NCBI RefSeq assembly: GCF_022213065.1
Contig: NZ_JAKLJA010000012.1
Location: 1 to 64,000 of the forward strand
Origin: Paraburkholderia tagetis
Lineage (GTDB): Bacteria > Pseudomonadota > Gammaproteobacteria > Burkholderiales > Burkholderiaceae
DNA length: 64,000 bases
Direction of reading: 5' to 3'
Below are positions 16,371 to 25,604 of the stretch, piece by piece (the stretch's first letter is position 1; every line of letters begins with the position of its first letter). Both the position numbers and the translations under genes were made by a program. The notes under the pieces were generated by a model that saw only the letters and a program-made list of their open reading frames with translations, had not been told where the DNA came from and ran no database searches.

Positions 16371-17267
16371 ATGGCGGCTTTCATGACGATCTTTGGCATT
16401 CCGCTTCCGGCAATGCTGAGCCAGTTGTTGCTCGGGCTCGTGAACGGTTCGTTCTACGCGATCCTGAGCCTGGGTCTCGCGGTGATTTTCGGCATGCTCA
16501 ACGTGATCAATTTCACGCACGGCGCGTTGTTCATGCTCGGTGCGATGCTCACGTGGATGGGCCTCGCTTACTTCAACCTGCCGTACTGGGTGATGATCTT
16601 CGTCGCGCCCATCGTGGTGGGACTGGTTGGCATGGTGATCGAGCGCTCGATGCTGCGCTGGATTTATCGGCTCGACCATTTATACGGACTCCTGCTGACC
16701 TTCGGGCTCACGCTCGTGCTGGAGGGCGTGTTCCGCTCGATCTACGGTTCCTCGGGGCAGCCGTATGACGTGCCGGACGTGCTTTCGGGCGCGACCAATC
16801 TCGGCTTCATGTATCTGCCCAACTATCGCGCGTGGGTCGTGATCGCGTCGCTTGCCGTGTGCTTCGCCACCTGGTTCGTGATCGAGAAGACGCGCCTTGG
16901 CGCCTATCTGCGCGCGGGCACGGAGAATCCCAAGCTCGTGGAGGCGTTCGGCATCAACGTGCCGCTCATGATCACGCTCACCTACGGCTTCGGCGTCGCG
17001 CTCGCCGCGTTCGCGGGCGTGCTGGCCGCGCCGGTCATCCAGGTCTCGCCGCTCATGGGCCAGCACATGATCATCACCGTGTTCGCCGTGGTCGTGATCG
17101 GCGGGATGGGCTCGATCATGGGGTCGATCATCACGGGTCTCCTGCTCGGCGTGATCGAAGGTTTCACGCGCGTGTTCTGGCCCGAGGCATCGGCGACCGT
17201 GGTGTTCGTGATCATGGCGATCGTGCTGCTGATTCGCCCCGCTGGTCTTTTCGGCAAGGAACGGTGA
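16371..17267 (+). CDS. ABC transporter permease, LivH type
   Basis: An inner-membrane permease of about 298 residues with roughly eight hydrophobic helices. LSLGLAVIFGMLNVINFTHG is the hallmark of LivH proteins and GAYLRAGTENPKLVEAFGIN is the coupling region facing the ATPases. The starts ATG 16371 and ATG 16383 are both plausible; none has a strong ribosome-binding site. Its TGA overlaps the start of the next permease gene (TGATG), so the two are translationally coupled. Confidence 0.92.
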   Translation: MAAFMTIFGIPLPAMLSQLLLGLVNGSFYAILSLGLAVIFGMLNVINFTHGALFMLGAMLTWMGLAYFNLPYWVMIFVAPIVVGLVGMVIERSMLRWIYRLDHLYGLLLTFGLTLVLEGVFRSIYGSSGQPYDVPDVLSGATNLGFMYLPNYRAWVVIASLAVCFATWFVIEKTRLGAYLRAGTENPKLVEAFGINVPLMITLTYGFGVALAAFAGVLAAPVIQVSPLMGQHMIITVFAVVVIGGMGSIMGSIITGLLLGVIEGFTRVFWPEASATVVFVIMAIVLLIRPAGLFGKER

Positions 17268-18238
17268 TGCAAAGAAAAGTACTTTATGGCCTGCTGCTGA
17301 TCGGGTTGATCGTCGCGCCTTTCGTTGGCGCGTATCCGCTCTTCGTGATGAAGGTGCTGTGTTTCGCGCTCTTTGCCGCCGCGTTCAATCTGCTGATCGG
17401 CTATACGGGCCTGCTTTCGTTCGGGCACGCGATGTTCCTCGCGACGGCGGGCTATACCACCGGCTACACGATCCAGTCGCTCGGCTTCACGCCGGAATTG
17501 GGGGTGCTGGCCGGCACTGCTGCCGGCACGGTGCTTGGGCTGATCGTGGGCATCTTCGCGATTCGTCGTCAGGGCATCTACTTCGCGATGGTCACGCTCG
17601 CGCTCGCGCAGATGGTCTATTTCGTGTACCTGCAGGCGCCGTTCACGCACGGCGAGGACGGCTTGCAGGGCGTGCCGCGCGGCAAGCTGTTCGGGCTCGT
17701 CTCGCTCGACTCCGATCTCGCACTCTATTACGTCGTGCTCCTGGTGATGCTGTTCGCGTTCCTGTTGATCGTGCGGATCGTGCATTCGCCGTTTGGCCAG
17801 GTGCTGGGCGCGATCAAGGAGAACGAGCCGCGCGCCGTTTCACTCGGTTACGACACCGACCGCTTCAAGCTGCTTGCGTTCGTGCTTTCGGCGGGTCTCG
17901 CGGCGCTAGCGGGAGCGCTCAAGGTGCTTGTGCTCGGCTTCGAAACGCTCGGCGACGCCTACTGGACCATGTCTGGCCTCGTGATCCTGATGACGCTCGT
18001 GGGCGGCATGGGCACGCTGTTCGGTCCGCTCGTGGGCGCGGCGCTGATCGTGGCGCTCGAAGACCGGCTCGGCGATATCGGCACCGCGATTGCCCGTCTG
18101 ACGGGCGTGGACTGGTTCCGCTCGCTCGGCGAGTCGGCGACGATTGTCACCGGCCTCATCTTCATTGCCTGTGTGCTGGCGTTCCGGCGCGGCATCGTCG
18201 GTGAGATCGTTTCGCGGGTGCGGCCGCTGCGGGCTTGA
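17267..18238 (+). CDS. ABC transporter permease, LivM type
   Basis: A 323-residue inner-membrane permease of the HAAT family. It has the LivM hallmark NLLIGYTGLLSFGHAMFLAT, the cytoplasmic coupling helix SPFGQVLGAIKENEPRAVSL and LVILMTLVGGMGTLFGPLVG near the C terminus. It pairs with the upstream LivH-type permease to form the translocation pore. Start codon ATG 17267 shares a base with the preceding stop. It ends the first transporter operon; a strong terminator lies about 225 bases downstream. Confidence 0.93.
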   Translation: MQRKVLYGLLLIGLIVAPFVGAYPLFVMKVLCFALFAAAFNLLIGYTGLLSFGHAMFLATAGYTTGYTIQSLGFTPELGVLAGTAAGTVLGLIVGIFAIRRQGIYFAMVTLALAQMVYFVYLQAPFTHGEDGLQGVPRGKLFGLVSLDSDLALYYVVLLVMLFAFLLIVRIVHSPFGQVLGAIKENEPRAVSLGYDTDRFKLLAFVLSAGLAALAGALKVLVLGFETLGDAYWTMSGLVILMTLVGGMGTLFGPLVGAALIVALEDRLGDIGTAIARLTGVDWFRSLGESATIVTGLIFIACVLAFRRGIVGEIVSRVRPLRA

Positions 18239-18960
18239 TGGGAGCAGAGCAGCAAACGGAGCGCAGCGTATGCGTGGTGATTGATTGCCGCCAATGAGAC
18301 AATGGCGTTCGGAGCGCCCATTGGAGTGTCGCATTGCATCACTAGGGTAAATGCTAGTTGCCCGGCAGGGGGGTGAAGTTTAAAGTCTCACCTAGTTCTG
18401 ATGCACCGAATTTGCAGGTGGAGAACGAGGAGACAACTGAGGCACAAAGTGCCCGGACAAGGAAGCGCTGTTGGACGTGAGTCCAACAGCGCTTTTTATA
18501 TTTCTGCGCCAGTTTTGCCTGGTATGCCCAGTTCGTTTCCCGATTATCTTTTTCTTCCTCCGTTTTTGTTCTTTCCACTCGCGTTACCTTTGCATGGCGT
18601 TCGCCAATAATCGGCGTTTGCGTATGCATTTTTTCACGCTCCGAATTACGCAAATTTCGTCGTAAAGCGCGCGACGCCCGCTGTGCATGGCTTCGCGCGT
18701 TACGCATTGTGAATACCTCGGCGCGCGCGTTGCATTCATGCTGTAAGCCATTGGAAAGCGCTTGCCGCGCCAAACATCGCTCCGTTACACTCGCCATTCG
18801 CCGACCATGCGGTCAGCATAACCAGCCGGCATGGTTTCCCCGGGTTTCCCCGATTAGCCGATCGTTGAATCGCGCATGGGCACACGAACGCTGCCGTATT
18901 GAAACCCGGAAGCGCCGAAAATCCGCGGCAATAAAGAAAACGAATATCGAAGGAGTCGAA
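18239..18960. other. 722-base gap between the two Liv-type operons
   Basis: No gene is seen; short open frames here have no ribosome-binding site or recognisable motif. It contains the terminator of the first operon (18464-18497), a pyrimidine-rich stretch around 18535-18590, and must contain the promoter of the second operon, which I cannot place confidently. Confidence 0.5.
18464..18497 (+). terminator. Strong intrinsic terminator of the first Liv-type operon
   Basis: AGCGCTGTTGGAC (18464-18476) and GTCCAACAGCGCT (18481-18493) form a perfect 13-bp stem with a GTGA tetraloop, followed directly by TTTTA. Confidence 0.85.
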
Positions 18961-20127
18961 ATGCAGTTGGTTTGGCGTTGGATGAGCGCGGCTTGCGTCG
19001 CGACCGGGGTGCTCGCTGCGACAGCGGGTGCGGCGCAGGCGGACGTGAAGATCGGCGTGACGCTGTCGGCCACCGGCCCCGCAGCTTCGCTGGGGATTCC
19101 CGAGAGGAATACCGTCGGGCTGCTGCCGAAGGAAGTCGCGGGTCAGAAGATCGATTACATCGTGCTCGATGACGCCACCGACTCCACCCAGGCGGTGAAG
19201 AACGCGCGCAAGCTCACGAGCGAAGAGCACGTGGATGCGCTGCTCGGCTCGACCGTGGTGCCGAGTTCGCTCGCCATGATCGATGTTGCCGCTGAAACGG
19301 CGACGCCGATGATTTCCATGGCCGCCGCGGCCTCGATCGTCGAGCCGATGGACGCGAAGCGCGCATGGGTCTTCAAGACGCCGCAAAACGATCAGCTGAT
19401 GGCCGGCGCCATCGCGCAACACATGGCCGCGCACGGTGTGAAGACGGTGGCCTTCATCGGCTTCTCGGACGCCTATGGGGAGAGCTGGTACAAGGAATTC
19501 GGCGCGGCCGCCGCGAAGCACAATATCAAGGTCGTGACGAACGAGCGCTTCGCGCGCAACGATGCGTCCGTTACGGGGCAGGTGCTCAAGATGATCTCGC
19601 AGCATCCCGACGCCGTGCTGATCGCCGGCGCGGGCACGCCGGCCGCGCTGCCGCAAAAGACGCTCAAGGCGCGCGGCTACGCGGGCAAGATCTATCAGAC
19701 GCACGGCGTGGCGAATAACGACTTCCTGCGCGTCTGCGGCAAGGACTGCGAGGGCACGTATCTGCCCGCCGGCCCGCTGCTCGTGGCCGACCAGTTGCCG
19801 GCAACGAACCCCGTCAAGCAATCCGCGCTCGCCTACAAGGCTGCCTACGAAAAGGCCTTTGGCGCAGGCGCGATCTCGACGTTTGGCGGTCACGCGTGGG
19901 ACGCGGGCCTGCTGCTGCAGCACGCGATTCCGGTTGCGCTGAAGGCGGGGCAGCCCGGCACCAGGGCGTTCCGCGAAGCGCTGCGCAAGGCGCTTGAAGA
20001 TTCGCGCGACGTCGCGGGCGCACACGGCATCTTCGACATGAGCGCGACCGATCATGCGGGCCTCGATCAACGCGCGCGCGTGATGGTGCAGATCAGCGGC
20101 GGCAAGTGGAAGCTGGCTGGCGACTGA
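18961..20127 (+). CDS. ABC transporter substrate-binding protein (first of a tandem pair)
   Basis: A 388-residue periplasmic binding protein with a Sec signal (cleavage after AQA near residue 28) and mature start DVKIGVTLSATGPAASLGIP. It closely resembles the next gene over its whole length; shared blocks include KIYQTHGVANNDFLRVCGKD and FGGHAWDAG. ATG 18961 follows AAGGAGTCGAA; the frame is open to 18709 but that part is non-coding in character. Followed by its own terminator, so it may be expressed separately from the permease genes. Confidence 0.92.
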   Translation: MQLVWRWMSAACVATGVLAATAGAAQADVKIGVTLSATGPAASLGIPERNTVGLLPKEVAGQKIDYIVLDDATDSTQAVKNARKLTSEEHVDALLGSTVVPSSLAMIDVAAETATPMISMAAAASIVEPMDAKRAWVFKTPQNDQLMAGAIAQHMAAHGVKTVAFIGFSDAYGESWYKEFGAAAAKHNIKVVTNERFARNDASVTGQVLKMISQHPDAVLIAGAGTPAALPQKTLKARGYAGKIYQTHGVANNDFLRVCGKDCEGTYLPAGPLLVADQLPATNPVKQSALAYKAAYEKAFGAGAISTFGGHAWDAGLLLQHAIPVALKAGQPGTRAFREALRKALEDSRDVAGAHGIFDMSATDHAGLDQRARVMVQISGGKWKLAGD

Positions 20128-20446
20128 GTTTCACGAGGAACGCGCAAGCACATCAGGCAACATACTAAAAAGGCACGCTCAATCGAGGTGCCTTTTTTGT
20201 TGCTGATGCAACGAACGGACGAACCGGCGCAACAAGACGCCGGAGCAAGGGCAGGGGAGAAGTCGGCAAAGCGGAACGCGCACCGTGCGCACGGCGGCAA
20301 ATGCCGCGCCACGGGCAGGGAAAACCATGCATCACACGCGCGATCCCGATTACTACACTCAGAGGCCAGCGCCGGGTTTACGAAGATCGTAGCAATCGGC
20401 GCTGGATGACTCGACAACACGCAGACCAAGCGTTTGGAGACGCGCA
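20128..20446. other. Gap between the tandem binding-protein genes
   Basis: No gene is seen in 319 bases. A terminator sits at 20167-20198, so the second binding protein probably has its own promoter in the remaining part; no clear -35/-10 pair was found. Confidence 0.5.
20167..20198 (+). terminator. Intrinsic terminator after the first tandem binding protein
   Basis: AAAAAGGCAC (20167-20176) pairs with GTGCCTTTTT (20188-20197); the stem ends in a T-rich run. It separates the two paralogous binding-protein genes transcriptionally. Confidence 0.8.
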
Positions 20447-21616
20447 ATGAAAACGAAGAAGTGGGTTTTGAGATCGATTAGCGCCGGACTCGCAGCGGCG
20501 CTCATGGGCGTGGCAGGCATGGCCGTCGCGCAGGTGAAGATCGGTGTGACGCTTTCGGCAACGGGGCCGGCTGCGTCGCTCGGCATTCCGGAGAAGAACA
20601 CGATTGCGCTGCTGCCCAAGGAGATCGCGGGCAAGAGCGTGCAGTACATCGTGCTCGACGACGCGTCGGACACGAGCAAGGCCGTGCAGAACACGCACAA
20701 GCTGATCGACGAGGATCACGTGGACGCGATCATCGGCTCGTCGGTAACGCCCAATTCGCTGGCGATGCTCGACGTCGTGGCGCAAGGCAAGACGCCGATG
20801 ATCTCGCTCGCGGCGTCGGCGGCTATCGTGCATCCGATGGACGACAAGCGCAAATGGGCTTTCAAGACGCCGCAGAACGACGACCTGATGGCCAACGCGA
20901 TCGCGGGCTACATGGAGAAGCACGGCGTGAAGACGGTGGGTTTCATCGGCTTCACGGATGCCTATGGCGACAGCTGGTACAAGGTGTTCGGCGCAGCGGC
21001 TGCGAAACACAACCTCAAGATCGTCGCGAACGAGCGCTATAACCGCACGGATTCGTCGGTCACGGGCCAGGCGCTCAAACTGATGTCGGCGAACCCCGAT
21101 GCTGTGCTGATCGCAGGCTCGGGCACGCCTGCGGCGCTGCCCGCGACCACGCTCAAGGATCGCGGCTACAAGGGCAAGATCTATCAGACGCATGGTGTGG
21201 CGAACAACGACTTCCTGCGCGTATGCGGCAAGGACTGCGAAGGCGAGATTCTGCCCACTGGCCCGATTCTCGTCGCCGACCAGCTGCCCGACTCGAACCC
21301 GGTGAAGAAGTCGGCACTCGCCTATAAGGATGCGTACGAGAAGGCCTATGGCGCCGGCTCCGTGGCGACCTTCGGCGGCCATGCCTGGGACGCGGGCCAG
21401 ATGCTCCAGCGCGCGATTCCGGTCGCATTGAAGTCGGCTCAGCCAGGCACGGAAGCGTTCCGTGTGGCGCTGCGCGACGCGCTCGAGAACGTCAAGGAGC
21501 TGCCGCTCTCGCACGGCATCATGAATACCACGGCCACCGATCACAACGGCCTCGACGAGCGCGCGCGCGTGATCGTCGAGATCGTCAGCGGCAAGTGGAA
21601 GTTGCAAAGCGAGTGA
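20447..21616 (+). CDS. ABC transporter substrate-binding protein (second of a tandem pair)
   Basis: A 389-residue paralogue of the preceding gene with a Sec signal (cleavage after AVAQ region, residue about 27) and mature start VKIGVTLSATGPAASLGIPE. The ligand-binding regions differ at scattered positions (for example HPMDDKRKWAF against EPMDAKRAWVF), which fits two binding proteins of related but not identical specificity using one membrane complex. ATG 20447 follows TTGGAGACG. A strong hairpin separates it from the permease gene. Confidence 0.92.
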   Translation: MKTKKWVLRSISAGLAAALMGVAGMAVAQVKIGVTLSATGPAASLGIPEKNTIALLPKEIAGKSVQYIVLDDASDTSKAVQNTHKLIDEDHVDAIIGSSVTPNSLAMLDVVAQGKTPMISLAASAAIVHPMDDKRKWAFKTPQNDDLMANAIAGYMEKHGVKTVGFIGFTDAYGDSWYKVFGAAAAKHNLKIVANERYNRTDSSVTGQALKLMSANPDAVLIAGSGTPAALPATTLKDRGYKGKIYQTHGVANNDFLRVCGKDCEGEILPTGPILVADQLPDSNPVKKSALAYKDAYEKAYGAGSVATFGGHAWDAGQMLQRAIPVALKSAQPGTEAFRVALRDALENVKELPLSHGIMNTTATDHNGLDERARVIVEIVSGKWKLQSE

Positions 21617-21645
21617 GGTCAGCGTAGTGCGTGACGGCGTGATGG

Positions 21646-21675
21646 CGTGACGCTGCGCAGGCGCGCAGCGTCACG
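21646..21675. other. Strong hairpin between binding-protein and permease genes
   Basis: CGTGACGCTGCGC (21646-21658) and GCGCAGCGTCACG (21663-21675) form a perfect 13-bp stem with loop AGGC and no T tract. Such hairpins often protect the binding-protein mRNA and lower downstream expression. Its right arm overlaps a partial parS-like sequence (TCACGTGAAAC). Confidence 0.6.
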
Positions 21676-21906
21676 TGAAACGCGCGCAACACGCTCAACA
21701 TTCACGCTTCATTTCGGCCACTCACAATGGCCGCGCATCGCGCGCCTTGCAGTGCATTTCGCAGTGCGTGCATCTCGCGGTGCGCCTTTCAACGCGGTGC
21801 AGCCCATGCAGCCGCGCCGCGCGCTTTTCTTGCATCGCCATCTTTTCCGACGTATCTGGCTTGTTCCTGGCTGTTCCTGGTTTCACGCGCTACAGAAAGA
21901 GGGGTT

Positions 21907-22962
21907 ATGGATTTATCGATCGCCGCGATCCTCGCGCAGGACGGCATCACCACCGGAGCGATTTATGCGCTGCTTGCGCTCGCACTGGTGCTGGTGTTCT
22001 CCGTGACGCGGGTGATCTTCATTCCGCAGGGCGAGTTCGTCTCGTATGGCGCGCTCACGCTCGCCGCGCTGCAATCGCAGAAGTTTCCCGCCACTTGCTG
22101 GCTGCTCGTCGCGCTGGGCGCCGCGTGCTTCGTCGTGGAGACGGCAGGGCTCGTGCGACATGCCGAGCGGCGCAAGCATGCGCCGCGCACGCTGGTGACG
22201 CTCGCGGGCAAGTACCTGCTGTTTCCCATCGCGCTCTACGCGCTCACGCGCGGCGTAGCGGGGCAGCAACTGCCCATGCTTGCGCAGATCGCGCTCACGC
22301 TCGCGATCGTGGTGCCGATGGGGCCGTTCGTCTACCGGCTCGCCTATGAGCCCATCGCCGAGGCGACCACGCTGCTGCTGCTGATCGTGGCAGTGGCGGT
22401 GCATTTCGCGATGGTCGGGCTCGGGCTCGTGATGTTCGGCGCGGAGGGGTCGCGCACGAACACGTTCACCGACGCCACGTTCAACATCGGCAGCCTCTCG
22501 ATTTCGGGGCAGAGCCTCTGGGTGGTCGGCACCGCTGCGGTGCTGATCGTTGCGCTGTATCTCTATTTCGACCGCACGATCTCGGGCAAGGCGCTGCGCG
22601 CGACCTCGGTGAACCGGCTGGGCGCGCGCCTCGTGGGCATCGGCACGACTCAGGCCGGGCGGCTCGCATTCACGCTCGCGGCGGGTCTGGGCGCGCTGTG
22701 TGGCGTCCTCGTGGCGCCGCTCACCACCATCTACTACGACTCGGGCTTCCTGATTGGCCTGAAGGGCTTCGTGGGCGCCATCATCGGCGGTCTGGTGAGC
22801 TACCCGCTGGCCGCCGCGGGCTCCGTGCTCGTGGGGCTGCTGGAGTCGTATTCGTCGTTCTGGGCGAGCTCCTATAAGGAAGTGATCGTGTTCACGCTGA
22901 TCATCCCCGTGCTGCTGTGGCGCAGCCTTTCCACGCCGCATGCCGAAGAGGAAGAGGAGTGA
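21907..22962 (+). CDS. ABC transporter permease, LivH type, with an enlarged middle region
   Basis: A 351-residue inner-membrane permease. It has the LivH features (ALLALALVLVFSVTRVIFIP then QGEF; SGKALRATSVNRLGARLVGI as coupling region) but is about 50-60 residues longer than most LivH proteins. The extra part, residues about 60-125, contains a basic loop (RHAERRKHAPRTLVTLAGKY) and additional hydrophobic helices. The C terminus ends in a run of glutamates. ATG 21907 follows AAAGAGGGG. It precedes the fused permease-ATPase by four bases. Confidence 0.9.
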   Translation: MDLSIAAILAQDGITTGAIYALLALALVLVFSVTRVIFIPQGEFVSYGALTLAALQSQKFPATCWLLVALGAACFVVETAGLVRHAERRKHAPRTLVTLAGKYLLFPIALYALTRGVAGQQLPMLAQIALTLAIVVPMGPFVYRLAYEPIAEATTLLLLIVAVAVHFAMVGLGLVMFGAEGSRTNTFTDATFNIGSLSISGQSLWVVGTAAVLIVALYLYFDRTISGKALRATSVNRLGARLVGIGTTQAGRLAFTLAAGLGALCGVLVAPLTTIYYDSGFLIGLKGFVGAIIGGLVSYPLAAAGSVLVGLLESYSSFWASSYKEVIVFTLIIPVLLWRSLSTPHAEEEEE

Positions 22963-22966
22963 CGCG

Positions 22967-24754
22967 ATGAAACGACTTGTTCTGCATAACCGCTTCTTCT
23001 GGTTGTTCCTCGTGGTCATGTTCGCGCTGCCAGTCTTGCCGCGCCCTGTGCACGTGCCCGAATACTGGATCACGCTGCTCAACTACATCGGCCTCTATTC
23101 GATCGTCGCGATCGGGCTCGTGCTGCTCACCGGCATCGGCGGGATGACGAGCTTCGGGCAAGCCGCGTTCGTCGGGCTCGGCGCCTATGCCACCGCATAC
23201 CTGACCACGCAATACGGCGTCTCGCCATGGCTTGCGCTGCTCGTGGGCGTCGTGATCACGGCACTCGTCGCGCTCGTGCTGGGGCTCGTCACCATGCGGC
23301 TCTCGGGCCACTTCCTGCCGCTCGGCACCATCGCCTGGGGCCTCGCGCTGTTCTTCCTGTTCGGCAATCTCGACATGCTGGGCAAGTACGACGGGATCAA
23401 CGGCATTCCGGTGCTCAACGTGCTTGGCATCGACCTCGAATCGGGCCGCCATATCTATTACCTGATCTGGGTGGTCGTGCTGGCGTCGGTCGTCTCCGTT
23501 CAGAATCTGCTTAATAGCCGCACGGGCCGCGCCATCCGTGCGCTGCGCGGCGGCGGCCTGATGGCCGAGGCGATGGGCGTGAACACGGCATGGATGCGCG
23601 TCGTGATCTTCGTCTACGCGGCGGTGCTCGCGGCGGTTTCGGGCTTCCTCTATGCGCACTTGCAACGCGCGGTGAACCCGACGCCGTTCGGCCTGAACCA
23701 CGGCATCGAATACCTGTTCATGGCCGTGGTGGGCGGCGTGGCGCACGTCTGGGGCGCGGTGCTGGGCGCCGCGATTCTCACCGTTCTGCAGGACTGGCTG
23801 CAAACACTGCTGCCGAAGCTGCTGGGCGAGAACGGCAACTTCGAGATCATCGTGTTCGGAATTTTGATGGTGCTGCTGCTTCAATACGCCAGGCGTGGCG
23901 TGTGGCCGTTCGTGGCGCGCTTCTTCCCGCGGGGGCCGCGGGCGCACGTACCCGAGCACGCCGAGCCCTTGCCGCAGCGCAGCAAGCCTGCTGCGGGCGA
24001 ATTGCTGTTGACCGTCGACAAGGCGCGCAAGCAGTTTGGCGGGCTCGTTGCCGTCAATGACGTGAGTTTCGAGGTGAAGGCGGGGCAAATCATCGGCTTG
24101 ATCGGCCCGAACGGTGCGGGCAAGTCGACAACCTTCAACCTCGTTACCGGCGTGCTTCAGCCAACCAGCGGCGCGATCACGTTCCGCGGCGAGCGCATCG
24201 ACCGTCTGACTTCACGTGAAATCGTTGCTCGCGGCATCGGGCGGACGTTCCAGCACGTCAAGCTGCTGCCGACGATGACCGTGCTGGAGAACGTGGCGAT
24301 TGGCGCGCATCTGCGTGGCCATTCGGGCGTGCTGCGCAGTGTGGTGAAGCTCAATGCCGCCGAGGAGGGCCGGTTGATGAGCGAGGCAGCCAGGCAGATT
24401 CGCCGCGTTGGCCTCGAGCAGCACATGTACGACGAGGCCGGCAGCCTCGCGCTCGGGCAGCAACGCATTCTGGAGATTGCGCGGGCGCTTTGTTGCGATC
24501 CGACCCTGCTGCTGCTCGACGAGCCCGCCGCCGGCCTGCGTTATCAGGAGAAACAACAGTTGGCTGGCCTGCTGCGCAGGCTGAGAGACGAGGGGATGAG
24601 CGTGCTGCTGGTCGAACACGACATGGATTTCGTGATGAATCTCACCGACCGCCTGGTCGTGATGGAGTTCGGCACGCGGATCGCGGAAGGATTGCCGGAA
24701 GAAGTGCAGCAGGACCCGGCGGTGCTCGAGGCTTATCTGGGCGGGGTGGAATGA
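22967..24754 (+). CDS. Fused ABC permease (LivM) and ATP-binding protein (LivG)
   Basis: A 595-residue fusion. Residues 1 to about 310 are a LivM-type permease ([20 protein letters not shown]; coupling region [20 protein letters not shown]). A hydrophilic linker of about 30 residues follows, then a LivG-type ATPase with Walker [10 protein letters not shown] (Lys at about 386), Walker [12 protein letters not shown] and H-loop LVEHDMDF. The frame is continuous through the junction, so this is a true fusion, fixing a 1:1 ratio. It overlaps the next gene by four bases. A degenerate parS-like sequence lies inside it at 24208-24223. Confidence 0.92.
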   Translation: MKRLVLHNRFFWLFLVVMFALPVLPRPVHVPEYWITLLNYIGLYSIVAIGLVLLTGIGGMTSFGQAAFVGLGAYATAYLTTQYGVSPWLALLVGVVITALVALVLGLVTMRLSGHFLPLGTIAWGLALFFLFGNLDMLGKYDGINGIPVLNVLGIDLESGRHIYYLIWVVVLASVVSVQNLLNSRTGRAIRALRGGGLMAEAMGVNTAWMRVVIFVYAAVLAAVSGFLYAHLQRAVNPTPFGLNHGIEYLFMAVVGGVAHVWGAVLGAAILTVLQDWLQTLLPKLLGENGNFEIIVFGILMVLLLQYARRGVWPFVARFFPRGPRAHVPEHAEPLPQRSKPAAGELLLTVDKARKQFGGLVAVNDVSFEVKAGQIIGLIGPNGAGKSTTFNLVTGVLQPTSGAITFRGERIDRLTSREIVARGIGRTFQHVKLLPTMTVLENVAIGAHLRGHSGVLRSVVKLNAAEEGRLMSEAARQIRRVGLEQHMYDEAGSLALGQQRILEIARALCCDPTLLLLDEPAAGLRYQEKQQLAGLLRRLRDEGMSVLLVEHDMDFVMNLTDRLVVMEFGTRIAEGLPEEVQQDPAVLEAYLGGVE

Positions 24755-25500
24755 TGAGCACTCCCGTACTCGAAGTTTCGGGGCTCGCCGTCCGTTACGG
24801 CAAGATCGAGGCGCTGCATAAGGCGGCAATCAAGGTGGGCGCGGGGCAGATCGTCTCCGTGATCGGCCCGAACGGCGCGGGCAAATCCACACTGCTCAAC
24901 GCCATCATGGGCTCGCTGCCCATCACGGGTCATGCGGCTGGGCGGATTGCCTATCTGGGCGAGGAAATCGGCATGCTGCCGATCGAGCGGCGCGTCGCGC
25001 GTGGCATGTGTCTCGTGCCGGAGAAGCGTGAGTTGTTTGCTTCGATGAGCGTCGAAGACAACCTGGTGCTTGGTGCGTACCGTCGGAAGCGGGCTGGGGA
25101 GCGCAACTTCCTTGATCAGCTCGATCACGTGTTTCAGTTATTTCCGCGGCTGAAGGAGCGGCGTGCTCAAGCTGCCGGCACGCTCTCGGGCGGCGAGCGC
25201 CAGATGCTTGCGGTCGGGCGCGCGCTGATGGGCAAGCCGGATCTGCTGATGCTCGATGAGCCGAGCCTCGGGCTGGCGCCGCTAATCGTGAAGGAGATCT
25301 TCCACATCATTAGTGCCTTGCGGCAGACGGGCGTGGCAACGCTGCTGATCGAGCAGAATGCGCGCGCCGCACTGCAGATCTCCGATTACGGCTACGTGCT
25401 GGAAACGGGCGATCTGGCGCTGGAAGGGTCGGCGGATGAGCTGGCCCAGAATCCACGAGTGATCGAAACTTACCTCGGCTTGGCAAAGAAACCGGTCTGA
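24751..25500 (+). CDS. ABC transporter ATP-binding protein, LivF type
   Basis: A 249-residue LivF-type ATPase with a normal Walker A ([14 protein letters not shown]), signature [18 protein letters not shown], Walker [14 protein letters not shown] and H-loop [10 protein letters not shown]. The start ATGATG overlaps the stop of the fused gene. It completes the second transporter: two binding proteins, one LivH, one LivM-LivG fusion and one LivF. The transcript ends at a palindromic terminator containing a perfect parS site. Confidence 0.93.
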   Translation: MMSTPVLEVSGLAVRYGKIEALHKAAIKVGAGQIVSVIGPNGAGKSTLLNAIMGSLPITGHAAGRIAYLGEEIGMLPIERRVARGMCLVPEKRELFASMSVEDNLVLGAYRRKRAGERNFLDQLDHVFQLFPRLKERRAQAAGTLSGGERQMLAVGRALMGKPDLLMLDEPSLGLAPLIVKEIFHIISALRQTGVATLLIEQNARAALQISDYGYVLETGDLALEGSADELAQNPRVIETYLGLAKKPV

Positions 25501-25518
25501 TCTCGTCAATCTCTGTAG

Positions 25519-25559
25519 AAAAGAGCGGCGTGTTTCACGTGAAACACGCCGCTCTTTTT
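25519..25559 (+). terminator. Intrinsic terminator built around a parS palindrome
   Basis: A perfect palindrome of 20 bp per arm (25519-25538 and 25539-25558) followed by T residues. The central 16 bp is parS. As RNA it would fold into a long hairpin ending the livF transcript. Confidence 0.8.
25531..25546. promoter_or_regulatory. Perfect parS site 1
   Basis: TGTTTCACGTGAAACA matches the conserved chromosomal parS consensus exactly. parAB lie about 3.2 kb to the right and a second perfect site is at 27229-27244. ParB should bind here and load SMC or spread along the DNA. Confidence 0.93.
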
Positions 25560-25604
25560 GTTTGTGCGTGCTAGCTCCGGCCGGCAGTGCTGCTTGGTCG
25601 ATAG

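Noticed and set aside
21662..21681. Third parS site
   Set aside because: Only the right half and centre (TCACGTGAAAC) match; the left half is GC-rich and belongs to a hairpin.
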